47,817 bases of DNA from CAZCSK01 sp964501265 (GTDB lineage: Bacteria; Actinomycetota; CADDZG01; JAHWKV01): NCBI GenBank assembly GCA_964501265.1, contig CAZCSK010000017.1, positions 1-47,817 on the forward strand, read 5' to 3'. A program made the translations under genes and the position numbers. Of the stretch, positions 7,334-16,233 are shown in pieces. The notes beneath the pieces were generated by a model, which was not told the origin of the DNA, ran no database searches, and saw only the letters and a program-made list of their open reading frames with translations. Every line of letters starts with the position of its first letter. Position 1 is the stretch's first letter.

Positions 7334-7444
7334 CTAGACCACCTTCGGAGCGGGAATCGGAATGATGAAGCTGCCCCCGCGGCGGCGATATTCCTCCTGC
7401 TCGCGCAGAATCTCGTCCGCGAAGTTCCATTTCCCTCCCTCCAT
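7334..7444 (-). pseudogene. C-terminal remnant of a sugar C-methyltransferase
   Basis: A 36-codon reading frame whose product carries NFADEILREQEEYRRRGG followed by a strand FIIPIPAPKVV. That pattern is the C-terminal end of the Methyltransf_14-type sugar C-methyltransferases (NovU/TylCIII-like proteins), which are normally about 400 residues. The stop lies 4 bases before the cupin start, exactly the spacing of an operon partner. The frame is closed by a TAG about 30 bases upstream of the ATG, and no N-terminal half is found before the divergent Wzm gene. I infer a deletion that removed about 90 percent of the gene. It might still be translated as a leader for the operon. Confidence 0.65.
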
Positions 7445-7582
7445 TGCTGAACGCCGCTGACCGAGCGAAGTCTACCGGGCAGATGCTGCTTGGGGCGGCA
7501 CCCGCTTTCATGGGCCACAATGCACATCGAGAGTCATGTTACTGACGTACGATGACTAGAGACTTCGTTTGAAAGGATTTTT

Positions 7583-8401
7583 TTGCCCCAGTTCGTAGTC
7601 ACGGCCTCCGAGCGGCCGGTTCGTCTTCCTGTGCGTGAGCTTTGGCAGTACCGCGAGCTTCTCTACTTCCTGATCTGGCGGGATGTGAAGGTCCGCTACA
7701 AGCAGACTTTCTTCGGCGCGGCGTGGGCCATCATGCAGCCGTTACTGCTAATGGTGGTTTTTTCGATCTTTCTGGGGCGGCTTGCAGGCGTCGGCTCGGA
7801 GGGTCTGCCGTATCCCATCTTTGCTTACGTAGCACTGGTGCCGTGGACGCTGTTCGCGCAGTCATTGATCGGTTCGACCTCGAGCGTCGTCGGCAGTACG
7901 AACCTGATCTCGAAGGTTTACTTCCCCAGGATCCTGCTGCCTCTAGCGGCAGTAGGTTCCTACTTGATCGACTTCTTCATCGCGTTGGCGCTGCTAGTAG
8001 CGATGATGTTTTTCTACAAGGTGCAGCCGTCGGTGTCGGCCTTTTGGATATTGGCATTGTTGCCTCTGGCTGTTTTCACCGCCCTCGCCGTTGGACTTTG
8101 GCTCTCGGCGCTGAACGTCCGCTACCGAGACGTCCAGTACGTGGTGCCATTCCTCGTCCAGTTGTGGCTGTTCGCGTCTCCGGTCGCGTACTCCAGCTCG
8201 ATCATCCCCGAGCGCTACAGGGCGCTTTACGGACTGAACCCCATGGCGGGCGTGGTGCAGGGCTTTCGTTGGGCTCTCTTAGGGACCGGCGACCCTCCGG
8301 GCCCCTTGATCGCGGTCTCGGCGGCGATGACCCTTGTGATATTCGTGGCTGGGCTGTTCTACTTCCAGCGGGTCGAGCGAACATTTGCGGACGTGATTTA
8401 G
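7583..8401 (+). CDS. wzm: Polysaccharide ABC-2 exporter permease (Wzm-like)
   Basis: A 272-residue integral membrane protein with about six predicted membrane segments. The N-terminal signature RDVKVRYKQTFFGAAWA (about residues 33-49) is typical of Wzm/TagG permeases and precedes the first membrane helix. It would move a lipid-linked glycan (or glycan precursor) across the cytoplasmic membrane with the ATPase encoded immediately downstream. The start is TTG at 7583, well placed after GAAAGGA (7571-7577). The ATPase ATG follows 2 bases after the stop. It is the first gene of the plus-strand polysaccharide run and diverges from the sugar-modification operon. Confidence 0.9.
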   Translation: MPQFVVTASERPVRLPVRELWQYRELLYFLIWRDVKVRYKQTFFGAAWAIMQPLLLMVVFSIFLGRLAGVGSEGLPYPIFAYVALVPWTLFAQSLIGSTSSVVGSTNLISKVYFPRILLPLAAVGSYLIDFFIALALLVAMMFFYKVQPSVSAFWILALLPLAVFTALAVGLWLSALNVRYRDVQYVVPFLVQLWLFASPVAYSSSIIPERYRALYGLNPMAGVVQGFRWALLGTGDPPGPLIAVSAAMTLVIFVAGLFYFQRVERTFADVI

Positions 8402-8403
8402 CA

Positions 8404-9723
8404 ATGAGCGAACTTGCATTGCGCGTCGAAGGGTTGAGCAAGCGTTACCGGTTGGGGGCGGGTGTCGCTGGGCGCTACCGCTATGGCAGACTGACCGAAA
8501 CCCTGTCGAATGCGTTTCGAGGGTCGATCGCGCGCAAGGCCGTAAACGAGAAGGAAAGGTTCATCTGGGCGCTCAAGGATGTCTCTTTCGAAGTGAAGGA
8601 GGGCGAGGTTCTCGGAATCATCGGCCGCAACGGGGCAGGCAAGACCACCCTCCTCAAGATTCTGTCTCGCATCACGCATCCGACCGAGGGGAGGATGGAG
8701 GTGAACGGGCGGGTTGGCGCGCTTCTCGAAGTAGGGACCGGCTTTCACCCTGAGCTGACCGGCAAGGAGAATGTCTTCTTGAACGGCGCGATCCTCGGAA
8801 TGCGTAAGGCAGAGATCGAGCGCAAGTTCGACGAGATCGTGGACTTCGCAGATGTCGAGCGTTTTCTCGATACCCCGGTAAAGCGCTACTCGAGCGGCAT
8901 GTACGTCCGCCTTGCGTTCGCGGTCGCCGCTCACATGGAGCCTGAGATACTCATCGTGGACGAGGTCCTCGCGGTAGGTGACGCGAACTTTCAGAAGAAG
9001 TGCCTGGGCAGGATGGCAGAGGTGGGCTCGAGCGGCCGCACGGTGCTGTTTGTCTCGCACAATACTCAAGCGGTGCTACGGCTGTGTCAACGGGTAATCC
9101 TTCTAGATCAAGGAGCCGTGCTTGACGATGGGAACCCGCGGTCGGTGGTCAGCGAGTACTTGAACGCGGGGCTCGGCTCCGCCGCCAGCCGAGAGTGGAT
9201 GAACCCGGATGAGGCACCCGGAGACGATGTGGTGAGATTGAAATCGGTAACGATAAGAAACGAGTCTGGGGTCGTCAGCGAGGAAATGAGTATCGCGGAC
9301 CCACTAACTGTGGAGGTGGAGTACTGGCACCTTTCACATGATCCAACGTGTCGGCCGTCCTCAAACCTTCACTTTTTCAATGGGGATGGCATCACTCTCT
9401 TTGTCACTTGCGATTTCAATAACAGGGGCTGGTGGGCGGAAACACGCAAGCCGGGTATCGTTAAATCTGTCTGCCGCATTCCGAGCAACTTCTTAGCGGA
9501 GGGCCGCATTTTGGTGGATGCCGTCGTTAGTACTTTCAATCCTACGGTCGTTCATGCCATGGAGCGCGGTGCGATCGAATTTCAGGTGGTAGATCGAACC
9601 AGTGGTGAGGGGGTTCGTGGCGAATTTGCCAACGAGTGGCCGGGTGTGGTGCGGCCGATGTTGGAGTGGCACGTAGACTATCAAGCCGACGATACTTCTA
9701 TGTTGCCAAGAGCATACCGGTGA
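8404..9723 (+). CDS. wzt: Polysaccharide ABC exporter ATPase with C-terminal glycan-binding domain (Wzt-like)
   Basis: A 439-residue ATPase. Walker A is GRNGAGKT (74-81), the ABC signature YSSGM (162-166), Walker B ILIVDE (182-187) and the switch His at 219. The sequence EVGTGFHPELTG is characteristic of the Wzt/TagH subgroup. About 170 residues beyond the nucleotide-binding domain (from ~260) form a beta-rich Wzt_C-like domain, which in O9a-type Wzt reads the capped non-reducing end of the chain before export. The methyltransferases next door could provide such a cap. ATG at 8404 is 2 bases after the permease stop; a long upstream in-frame extension to 7642 overlaps the permease and is not real. 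Confidence 0.92.
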   Translation: MSELALRVEGLSKRYRLGAGVAGRYRYGRLTETLSNAFRGSIARKAVNEKERFIWALKDVSFEVKEGEVLGIIGRNGAGKTTLLKILSRITHPTEGRMEVNGRVGALLEVGTGFHPELTGKENVFLNGAILGMRKAEIERKFDEIVDFADVERFLDTPVKRYSSGMYVRLAFAVAAHMEPEILIVDEVLAVGDANFQKKCLGRMAEVGSSGRTVLFVSHNTQAVLRLCQRVILLDQGAVLDDGNPRSVVSEYLNAGLGSAASREWMNPDEAPGDDVVRLKSVTIRNESGVVSEEMSIADPLTVEVEYWHLSHDPTCRPSSNLHFFNGDGITLFVTCDFNNRGWWAETRKPGIVKSVCRIPSNFLAEGRILVDAVVSTFNPTVVHAMERGAIEFQVVDRTSGEGVRGEFANEWPGVVRPMLEWHVDYQADDTSMLPRAYR

Positions 9724-9778
9724 AATTCGTATGTCTCTCGGCGCCGAGCGCCCATGACGGCCAAGCGGCTACAAATGC

Positions 9779-10546
9779 GTGATTTTCTTCGCCGAGCCAA
9801 CCTCCTCCAGTCTGGAGAACCCATTGAGCATTGATCGAGCAAAGGTATTTGGTGAGAGCCAGGGGTCGATTGAACGCATCGCGCCAGGCTTCTTTTCCGA
9901 GGATCCGGCCCTCGAGGACGCCCACGTGGAGCGGTATGTTTGGGCTGGAGCCTGGGCAAGGGCTGCAAACGTGCTGGATGTGGCGTGCGGGACTGGGTAT
10001 GGGGCGGACATCCTGAAAAAGTCTTTGCCGAGGCAAGTAATCAGCGTTGACTCCTCCGTTGAAGCTTTGACTTTTGGAAGACAACATTACTCACTGCTTG
10101 CCGTTGCAGCAGACGCCCACTGCCTACCATTTAATTCAGCTAGTTTTGATTTAGTAACATGCTTTGAAACTATCGAACATCTGGTGACGCCGAAGATGTT
10201 TCTCACCGAGGTTCACAGGGTAATAGCGCCGGGTGGAGTACTTCTTCTCTCTACACCGAATGCCGCCAGGTCTTGGGGCAGCAATCCATACCATCTAAAG
10301 GAATTCTCGCTGAGGGAATTGGGAGACCTTCTAGCGACTTGCGGCTTCAGAATCCTTGCTACGTGCGGTCAGCGGTGGAGACCAAACGGCTGGCTTTTCG
10401 AGCGCGTAAAAGGCTTCCGGCGCCTTGCCTCTGAGATCGAGAACATTCGACCGTCAAAGGTTCGACAAGTGTCGACTAAGATTGCTTCTCCGTTGACATG
10501 GTGCCTAGTGGTGTCTCCTGTCGGCAGGGCCAAAGAGCTCTTGTAG
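9779..10546 (+). CDS. Class I SAM-dependent methyltransferase
   Basis: A 255-residue methyltransferase. Motif I is DVACGTGYG (67-75); the acidic end of strand 2 is in SVDSSVEA; motif post-I includes AADAHCLPF; and motif II is FDLVTCFETIEHL, followed by PGGVLLLSTPN. The N-terminal FGESQGSIERI block is common in methyltransferases of glycan clusters. GTG at 9779 is 55 bp after the Wzt stop. Its place next to a Wzt with a glycan-reading domain suggests sugar or chain-end methylation, but O- versus N-methylation cannot be told. Confidence 0.85.
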   Translation: MIFFAEPTSSSLENPLSIDRAKVFGESQGSIERIAPGFFSEDPALEDAHVERYVWAGAWARAANVLDVACGTGYGADILKKSLPRQVISVDSSVEALTFGRQHYSLLAVAADAHCLPFNSASFDLVTCFETIEHLVTPKMFLTEVHRVIAPGGVLLLSTPNAARSWGSNPYHLKEFSLRELGDLLATCGFRILATCGQRWRPNGWLFERVKGFRRLASEIENIRPSKVRQVSTKIASPLTWCLVVSPVGRAKELL

Positions 10547-10964
10547 AGTGTTGCTTGCCGCAAACATGGAGCCACGCAGCTATAAACCAGGGATCCCCCC
10601 GAAACCGCGGACTGAGGCGATCCGTCGTGGATCAGGGTCACCGACGTTGGACCGAAACAGGCGATGGTCCAATGGGATTCCGGGACGTGTCCATGATCCA
10701 ACTGACGGAAGTGCTGAGGCTGTGGCTCAGGATGGAAGTCAGCGCGGGATAGAAAGATTCGCGGATTCACCGGCGCGCTTAGGCGACTGCGACGCCCCAG
10801 AAAGGCCTCGCTTGTCATGCGAAATCTCATCAATTGAGATTCATGTAGTCACTTCGCTTCTACCGCGAAGAGTGAATGGCCATGGATCGGTTCGACCAGG
10901 GGAGCGGTTCGAAGAGCAGCAAAACCCCGTAGACTTCTCCCTTGCCTAGGGATTTGAGTAGTTA
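10547..10964. other. 418-bp gap with no convincing gene
   Basis: Open frames here (for example 10548-10949, plus strand) have no recognisable domain, and their composition looks non-coding. A short ATG frame at 10693 encodes MIQLTEVLRLWLR, which faintly resembles the start of IS21-type transposases, but it stops after 19 codons. There is no T-tract terminator or clear promoter. The gap may be a scar from gene loss inside the polysaccharide cluster. Confidence 0.4.
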
Positions 10965-11825
10965 GTGGAAGAAAGTGCAGTGGACGGTACGGTAGGAGCG
11001 GTCGTAGTGAATTTCAACTCTGGCGCGAACCTTCGACGATGCCTGGACTCGCTGCGTGCGGACCCTTTGGTGAAGCGAACCGTAGTTGTGGACAATCAGT
11101 CTTCGGATCACAGTTTGGAATGTATCGGAGATGAGGTTCTCATTCGAAACACGCGCAACGTTGGATTTGCCCAAGCAGTGAATCAAGGGGTTGAGCGCCT
11201 TTCCGATTGCAGGGATCTGCTTCTTGTCAACCCCGACACATGGTTGCATGAGGGTGCTCTGGAAGTTCTTCAAAAGGCGCTCGAATCATTCAATCATGCA
11301 GCAGCAGTTGGCCCTCGAATCCTTGACGAGAGCGGTCAACGTGTAGTGTCTGCCCGACCATTCCCTAACGTTTTAGTGACCGTGTTCGCGCTCGTTAGGA
11401 TGACTCGCATATTTCCCTCACGCTTACGTAGGCGCATCTTTCAAGGACCGCTACTTTCCACCTCCGGCCCCCCGACCTCGGTGGATTGGCTTTCCGGGGC
11501 GTGCATGCTGATCAGTCGTGAGGCTTGGGATCGGATCGGAGGACTGGATGGGGACTTCTTCCTGTATGGGGAGGAACTCGACTGGTGCTGGCGGGCGTCA
11601 ACAGCCGGATGGGCCTGCTTTTATGTACCCGCCGCATCGGTAACGCACTTGGGCGGTGTATCGGCGAAGAGTGTGTTTGCTGACGATGAAATTGAAAGAA
11701 AGGTGAGGGCAGGCGTTACGATGGCGTGTCGGAAGAATATGTCGACAGCCCACTTCTTAGTCTGGAAGCGTCTATTCTCGCAGTTCCGCGGCCCCGGCGC
11801 TTGGGGGATAAGTCGAGGGGAGTAA
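10965..11825 (+). CDS. Family 2 glycosyltransferase (rhamnosyltransferase-like)
   Basis: A 286-residue GT-A enzyme. The N-terminal strand AVVVNFNSGANLRRCLDSL is followed by VVVDNQSSD, the nucleotide-sugar-binding NPDTWL block, and SGACMLISREAWDRIGG with YGEELDWCWRA near residue 200, the acceptor/catalytic-base region typical of WbbL-like rhamnosyltransferases. It is cytoplasmic or membrane-associated and would add a sugar (dTDP-rhamnose-type donors are common in this subgroup) to the lipid-linked glycan. The start is GTG at 10965. The next GT2 gene begins 3 bases after the stop. Confidence 0.88.
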   Translation: MEESAVDGTVGAVVVNFNSGANLRRCLDSLRADPLVKRTVVVDNQSSDHSLECIGDEVLIRNTRNVGFAQAVNQGVERLSDCRDLLLVNPDTWLHEGALEVLQKALESFNHAAAVGPRILDESGQRVVSARPFPNVLVTVFALVRMTRIFPSRLRRRIFQGPLLSTSGPPTSVDWLSGACMLISREAWDRIGGLDGDFFLYGEELDWCWRASTAGWACFYVPAASVTHLGGVSAKSVFADDEIERKVRAGVTMACRKNMSTAHFLVWKRLFSQFRGPGAWGISRGE

Positions 11826-11828
11826 AGA

Positions 11829-12665
11829 TTGGGTACGACACAAGACGATTCTTCCCGGCGAACTAACAAGATGGATAACCCTCAGCCCGGTGGCGGACAA
11901 CCTTTTGTCAGCGTTGTTATCCCCGTCTTCGAGGGCCGCCAAACTATCCGAGCCGCAGTCGAAAGCGCCTTGGTCAATGACGTGGACCTGGAAGTCCTTG
12001 TTATCGATGATGGTTCTTTGGACCCGGTCCGACGCTCGGACTTGCCCGCCGGGCCGGTCAGATTGATAACCCGGCCCGTCAATGGGGGCACTGCGCTCGC
12101 TAGGAATGACGGCATTTCAGCAGCGAAAGGGGAACTGATTTCGTTTCTGGATGCTGACGACACCTTCGAGCCAAACCGTTTGGACAAAGCGATATCTGTG
12201 ATTCTTGAGGAAGACGCCGATGGAGTTCTCACGGACACCGTGATTATCGATTTCGAAGGCGACCGCCGTTTGATTCGCCCCAAACCAGATGTCTCCGGGT
12301 CTCTCGGGGTTCGCTCTGCATTTATTTTCGCCTCCCTGATCGTGCGGAAGGACCGGCTCAAAGAGGTTGGACTCTTCGACCCACGCTGGCCCCTGCAGGA
12401 GGATCTCGCGATGTGGTTCTCCTTGCTCCGTACCGGTTGCCGAATATATCCTTTGGAAGGAGCCACGTACTTGTATCGCCTTCGGAGGAGTGGAAAAACG
12501 CAATCTGCCAGAAAGGTGGATCAGCTTTGGGAGTTCACCAGGATCTGCCTTAGTAACGCTGTCCGTCCCGGATTTTCTATTTCTGATCGACTAAGCCTCT
12601 TCAGCCAAACTTTCCGATGGGCTCGCGCGGCTCTTCGGGCCCTTTGGACGTCGAGACCTGCGTGA
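11829..12665 (+). CDS. Family 2 glycosyltransferase
   Basis: A 278-residue GT2. Diagnostic parts are SVVIPVFEGRQTI, VLVIDDGS, GTALARNDGI and the DxD-containing FLDADDTF, followed by an acceptor-side segment with PLQEDLAMWF. The TTG start at 11829 has GGGGAG about 8 bases upstream; an internal ATG at 11871 is an alternative that loses 14 residues. Its stop TGA overlaps a GTG start of the following truncated gene (GTGA), so these genes were one coupled series. Confidence 0.86.
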   Translation: MGTTQDDSSRRTNKMDNPQPGGGQPFVSVVIPVFEGRQTIRAAVESALVNDVDLEVLVIDDGSLDPVRRSDLPAGPVRLITRPVNGGTALARNDGISAAKGELISFLDADDTFEPNRLDKAISVILEEDADGVLTDTVIIDFEGDRRLIRPKPDVSGSLGVRSAFIFASLIVRKDRLKEVGLFDPRWPLQEDLAMWFSLLRTGCRIYPLEGATYLYRLRRSGKTQSARKVDQLWEFTRICLSNAVRPGFSISDRLSLFSQTFRWARAALRALWTSRPA

Positions 12666-12981
12666 GGCAGATTTCAGAAAGTACCCAGTTCACCATTGAA
12701 GGTCGCCGGGCTCTGTTGTGGACTGGTCGCGTTGTGGAAGCGTATGAAAGGTTTGCCTTGGATATTGCGACGAATCTTCGGAGCGCCGTGGAGATTCACC
12801 TTTACGGCGCCCGCCGTATTCGCAAGCTTTCCATTCAAAATGTGTCGATTCACGGGATTCCCTCCGTGGGTCGTAACTTTTTCGACAAGATCCCGCTGAT
12901 TCGCAGCCGACCCTACAGGTCTTCTTACTATTGGGAGGCAGCAACCTTTATGGCAGGCGCTGTCCGCAGCCTTACCAAGGA
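12662..12981 (+). pseudogene. 5' fragment of a probable glycosyltransferase gene, cut at a REP-like hairpin
   Basis: GTG at 12662 overlaps the preceding stop as GTGA, the spacing of a genuine operon gene. The ~107 codons that follow look coding: ALLWTGRVVEAYERFA, then VEIHLYGARR, NVSIHGIPSVGRNFF and YYWEAATFMAGA. The alternation of strands and the YGARR/VHGIP-type pattern resembles the N-terminal domain of GT4 enzymes, though I cannot name a family. At 12982 the frame enters a perfect hairpin, and afterwards the composition changes and no glycosyltransferase C-terminal domain is found. The frame stays open by chance to 13291. I call it a truncated gene; the enzyme assignment is tentative. Confidence 0.5.
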
Positions 12982-13014
12982 GGGGACTGCCCCAACTAAA
13001 GTGGGGGCAGTCCC
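12982..13014. repeat. REP-like perfect hairpin
   Basis: GGGACTGCCCC (12983-12993) and GGGGCAGTCCC (13004-13014) form an 11-bp perfect stem with a 10-nt loop AACTAAAGTG. The GGGACTGCCCC style of palindrome is typical of REP sequences mobilised by RAYT-type transposases in many metagenomic genomes. It lies exactly where the glycosyltransferase reading at 12662 loses coding character. No RAYT gene is in the window. An alternative is a strong transcription terminator, but no T-run follows. Confidence 0.65.
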
Positions 13015-13186
13015 GTTTCGAACTCCACGGACTATCGAAACCCAGCCGAGACGAACGAACCGGAGCAATCCTCTGGTTCGACGCCTGCTATGCACGACTT
13101 GGAGGGCAAGGGTGTCTCTAGAGGAGCCAAGTAGGCCGCTACCGATTCTTGTGCACGACGTCCAACCGACGAAAGCGGATGAGCAC

Positions 13187-13963
13187 CTAATCTCGCGGGC
13201 GATTGGTCGGTCCCGCGATTCGCGTTCGCTGAGCAAACACAGTCAACTCGTAGGCGAGCCGATCGAATGGGGTTCGCACTTCGGGGGTTAAGAGACCGCG
13301 GCGACCCAATTTGTTTAGGCCGGGATTTAGGAGGAACTTGATGACGCTGGATGGAAAGCTGCCATACCCAAACGAAGCGACGTTACCACCAGCTTCTTCG
13401 ACGAGAGATGATAACTCGGACCTACTGAAGGGGACTTCAGTGCCCAAGGGCCAATGGCCGCGCGCCTTCAGTGTCCCCATCCATGCTCGGTAAGTTGGAG
13501 CCCACCGATTAGGGACGCTAATAATCGCCAGCCCGTTTGGTTGAATGTACGTTAGGTGAGCGGCAATCACGTCCAACCGCTTAGCGTCAAGAAAATGCTC
13601 AGCTAGCCCAAAGGAGCAGCATACGTCGAACGCGCCAATAAGGTCTTCTCTGGGTCGAAAGAGATCTGTGTTAATCGTTCTGAGCGTGACCCCCAACTCC
13701 TTCGCTATGGTACCGGCTCCCGCCAAAGCGGATGGGGACGTGTCAAGGACGGTAGCGGTCGCCCCCCTGCGAGCGAATTGAATTGCATTCGTGCCGAATC
13801 CCCCTCCGATTTCTACGACGCGCAGGCCGCGGAAGTCGCCGAACTGCAATCGGACTTCTTGCTCGATTTGACGCCACCGAGGCGTCCGCTCTTCGCGGAG
13901 GACCCCTGCCACATTGATCTCGGCTTTAGCCCACATTGACTCCCAGTCAGCGACCTCCATCAT
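13187..13963 (-). CDS. Class I SAM-dependent methyltransferase
   Basis: A 258-residue methyltransferase with motif I EIGGGFGTNA (51-60), VLDTSPSALAGA at strand 2, FDVCCSFGLAEHF as the motif II region, and NGLAIISVPNRWAP at motif III. This is the arrangement seen in glycan-locus methyltransferases. It is the only minus-strand gene between two plus-strand glycosyltransferase runs, so it was probably inserted or inverted. Its 3' end reads into the region behind the REP-like hairpin. ATG at 13963 gives MMEVADWESMW; the second ATG one codon later is equally possible. Substrate unknown. Confidence 0.82.
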   Translation of the reverse strand: MMEVADWESMWAKAEINVAGVLREERTPRWRQIEQEVRLQFGDFRGLRVVEIGGGFGTNAIQFARRGATATVLDTSPSALAGAGTIAKELGVTLRTINTDLFRPREDLIGAFDVCCSFGLAEHFLDAKRLDVIAAHLTYIQPNGLAIISVPNRWAPTYRAWMGTLKARGHWPLGTEVPFSRSELSSLVEEAGGNVASFGYGSFPSSVIKFLLNPGLNKLGRRGLLTPEVRTPFDRLAYELTVFAQRTRIAGPTNRPRD

Positions 13964-14149
13964 GGCGTCATTCTATTCGCCAGTTCATTTGGTTACAAAG
14001 GCGATGGCTTACTCCTCAATGCCAACGAGCGGTGAGCGAGTTTTTCTCCTATTACTGAGCGAGTGAGGGCTCTCCGCAGGAAGGTATGCTCCGGCCGTGA
14101 TACTGAGGAGATGTAGCAAGCACGCTGGCCCATTCGAGAGCCGTGATTC

Positions 14150-15115
14150 GTGATAAGCGAAGGGCCGTGGGCGTCGGTCATTATCCCCACGAGAAATCGG
14201 GGGCGGTTGGTGGAGATCGCCATAGAGAGCGCTCTTGCGGCGGACAATGTTGGAGAGGTGATAGTGGTAGACGACGGGTCTACGGACGACACGCAGGAGC
14301 GATTGGGCCGCTTCAAGTCTCGCATACAAGTCCTGTCGGGAGCATTCGGTAGTGCTGCGGCTGCTCGAAACGCCGGAGCGGCGGAGGCCCGTTTCGAACT
14401 ACTGGCTTTCCTTGATTCCGACGATGAGATGCTTCCTTTAAAGGTGCCTTGCCTTGCGCCCCAATTCGAAGATCTCCGTGTTGGGCTCGTTCACGGGCGG
14501 ATGCACGTCATGGATGAAGTGGGAACGGTCGATCCCCTCCTTACTGGGAAACTTGAGAATTCGTTTAGCCGCGGTGAGAATCTCGGCACGAACTACGGTG
14601 TGCTCGCTAGGTATTGTGCGATGCTCACTTCTGCCACTTTGATCCGAAGAGCCGCGTTCGAAGAAGTTGGTGGCTACGATTCCTCGCTCCCTCCTCCTTA
14701 CGAGGACATGGATCTTTACTTGCGTATGTCCCTGCGTTGGGTCCTCCTCTATGAGCGGTGCGTGGTCGCTCGCTACAGGATCTGGTCGGGCAACTTTGGA
14801 TGGGAGACGCATGCCATAGGAATGTTAGCCCTGGCAACGAAGCATCTGGGGGTCGCAAGCTCAACGGTTCCCAAAGGGCAACGGAGGCTCGCTCGGTTTG
14901 GCTTAAACCGTCGCCTGGCAGTGAGTAGTCAGACGCTCGTTAGGACTAGTGACACTCGGCGCTACCTACTTGCCGCTCTGCGGGCGCGCCCGGCCGCAGG
15001 GCTCACGGATGTCGTGATGCTCCGGATTCTTCTGGCCTCTTTTCTTCCCCACTCGCTCCTGCGCCGGCGGAGGCCGGGGTACGAGGCTGAAACTGTTGTT
15101 AAGCCTCGGTCGTGA
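14150..15115 (+). CDS. Family 2 glycosyltransferase
   Basis: A 321-residue GT2. It shows SVIIPTRNRGRLVE, VIVVDDGSTDDT, AARNAGA and the DxD region FLDSDDEM, then YEDMDLYLRM as the acceptor/catalytic segment. The tail is basic (RRRR near the end) and could help membrane association. GTG at 14150 has no strong ribosome site, but the family N-terminus fits. It opens a run of tightly spaced plus-strand genes ending at the FkbM gene at 21775. Confidence 0.86.
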   Translation: MISEGPWASVIIPTRNRGRLVEIAIESALAADNVGEVIVVDDGSTDDTQERLGRFKSRIQVLSGAFGSAAAARNAGAAEARFELLAFLDSDDEMLPLKVPCLAPQFEDLRVGLVHGRMHVMDEVGTVDPLLTGKLENSFSRGENLGTNYGVLARYCAMLTSATLIRRAAFEEVGGYDSSLPPPYEDMDLYLRMSLRWVLLYERCVVARYRIWSGNFGWETHAIGMLALATKHLGVASSTVPKGQRRLARFGLNRRLAVSSQTLVRTSDTRRYLLAALRARPAAGLTDVVMLRILLASFLPHSLLRRRRPGYEAETVVKPRS

Positions 15116-15150
15116 ATGTCTCAATCGCTTGGTTACGGGTTTAGCCTTCA

Positions 15151-16233
15151 ATGATTCGTGAATCATTTCTATTCGTATTGGTCTCGGGTGGGGCGGGTGG
15201 CGGGCAGCGGGTGGCTTTAGCGGTAGCCCGCAGACTCATCGAGCACGGCCACGCGATTGCCGTTGCGGCTCCCGATCGCGGCCCGAGCCTTGAGGATTTC
15301 GAGAACCTTGGCGCGCGCACTTTCCTTACGGGGGATTTGCGTTCACACAACTTGATCAAGGTGAGAGAGTTGGATCGTTTGATTGAGGATGCCGGGATCA
15401 GCTGCGTATATACGCACACTGTGCCGGTGCATGAAGGACTCTGGGGGTGGGCGGCGCACCGAGTAGGAGTGAGGCTGGTTATTCACCGGCATGCCATCGG
15501 CCATCTCAGCTCTCGCTCGATTAGACGGGCCTATCAGAGCTGGCTTTGGAGAAGATCCCTTCGGTGGGCCAACAGAGTGATCTGTGTATCTTCTGAGATA
15601 AGCGATCAGGTGAGGCAACTTTCGGCGAGAGAAACTTGGGTGATACCGAATGGCGTGCCGATCCCTCCAATTTCCGTCGATTCAGTTGGGAGCATGCCAT
15701 TGATTGGTTTCGTAGGGCGCCTAGACGCAAACAAGCGCCTTGAAGATTTCATTTCAGCCGCTGCAATGATCCGAAAGATCCGCCCGGAGGCCAGGTTCGT
15801 GGTTGTGGGTGCTGGGTTGGAGGGGATTTCTTACGAAAAAAATTGTCGGACTTTGGCAGGGGAACTTGGCCTCGCAGATGTTTTGGAGTTTCTGGGTCCA
15901 TTGCCCGACGCGGACGCGGTGATGCGGTCGCTCGACATCCTTGTGCTGCCATCGCTAATGGAAGGCCATTCCCTTGTTCTTCTCGAGGCGATGGCACTTG
16001 GGAAAGCGGTGATTGCCACCGACATTCCCGGTATCCGCGGAACTATCCTTCACGGAATCAATGGTTTGTTGGTTCCCGTTCGTCGGCCCGACGCGATAGC
16101 GGACGCCGTGGTCGGGCTCCTCGGCGACCCCGAGGAGAGAGCACGACTTGGGATTGCGGCGAGACAGCATGTGCAAGAGAATTTTTCGGAGGAGCGGATG
16201 CTTGAGCAAATCCTCCCCCTTTTGATCCGATGA
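15151..16233 (+). CDS. Family 4 glycosyltransferase
   Basis: A 360-residue GT-B enzyme. The N-terminal acceptor loop is SGGAGGGQRVALAVARRL, the inter-domain part has VIPNGVP, and the C-terminal donor-binding domain starts at IGFVGRLDANKR and holds the retaining-GT motif EGHSLVLLEAMALGKAV (Ex7E). ATG at 15151. The stop overlaps the next start as ATGA at 16230. Donor and linkage cannot be predicted; it acts on the cytoplasmic face in assembly of the repeat unit. Confidence 0.9.
   Translation: MIRESFLFVLVSGGAGGGQRVALAVARRLIEHGHAIAVAAPDRGPSLEDFENLGARTFLTGDLRSHNLIKVRELDRLIEDAGISCVYTHTVPVHEGLWGWAAHRVGVRLVIHRHAIGHLSSRSIRRAYQSWLWRRSLRWANRVICVSSEISDQVRQLSARETWVIPNGVPIPPISVDSVGSMPLIGFVGRLDANKRLEDFISAAAMIRKIRPEARFVVVGAGLEGISYEKNCRTLAGELGLADVLEFLGPLPDADAVMRSLDILVLPSLMEGHSLVLLEAMALGKAVIATDIPGIRGTILHGINGLLVPVRRPDAIADAVVGLLGDPEERARLGIAARQHVQENFSEERMLEQILPLLIR

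Noticed and set aside
7642..8403. Long in-frame upstream extension of the Wzt gene (693-residue reading)
   Set aside because: It runs through the permease gene in another frame; the ATG at 8404, 2 bases after the permease stop, and the ABC family N-terminus fit a start there.
8398..9069. 223-codon minus-strand frame inside the Wzt gene
   Set aside because: Pure antisense shadow of a strongly conserved ATPase; no recognisable domain.
10693..10752. Possible IS21-type transposase start (MIQLTEVLRLWLR)
   Set aside because: Only 19 codons, no continuation in other frames that I can defend, and no terminal repeats.
13062..13110. Reading AILWFDACYARLGGQG resembling a GT4 N-terminus behind the REP-like hairpin
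   Set aside because: Too short, followed by stops; may be a second glycosyltransferase scrap but could be chance.
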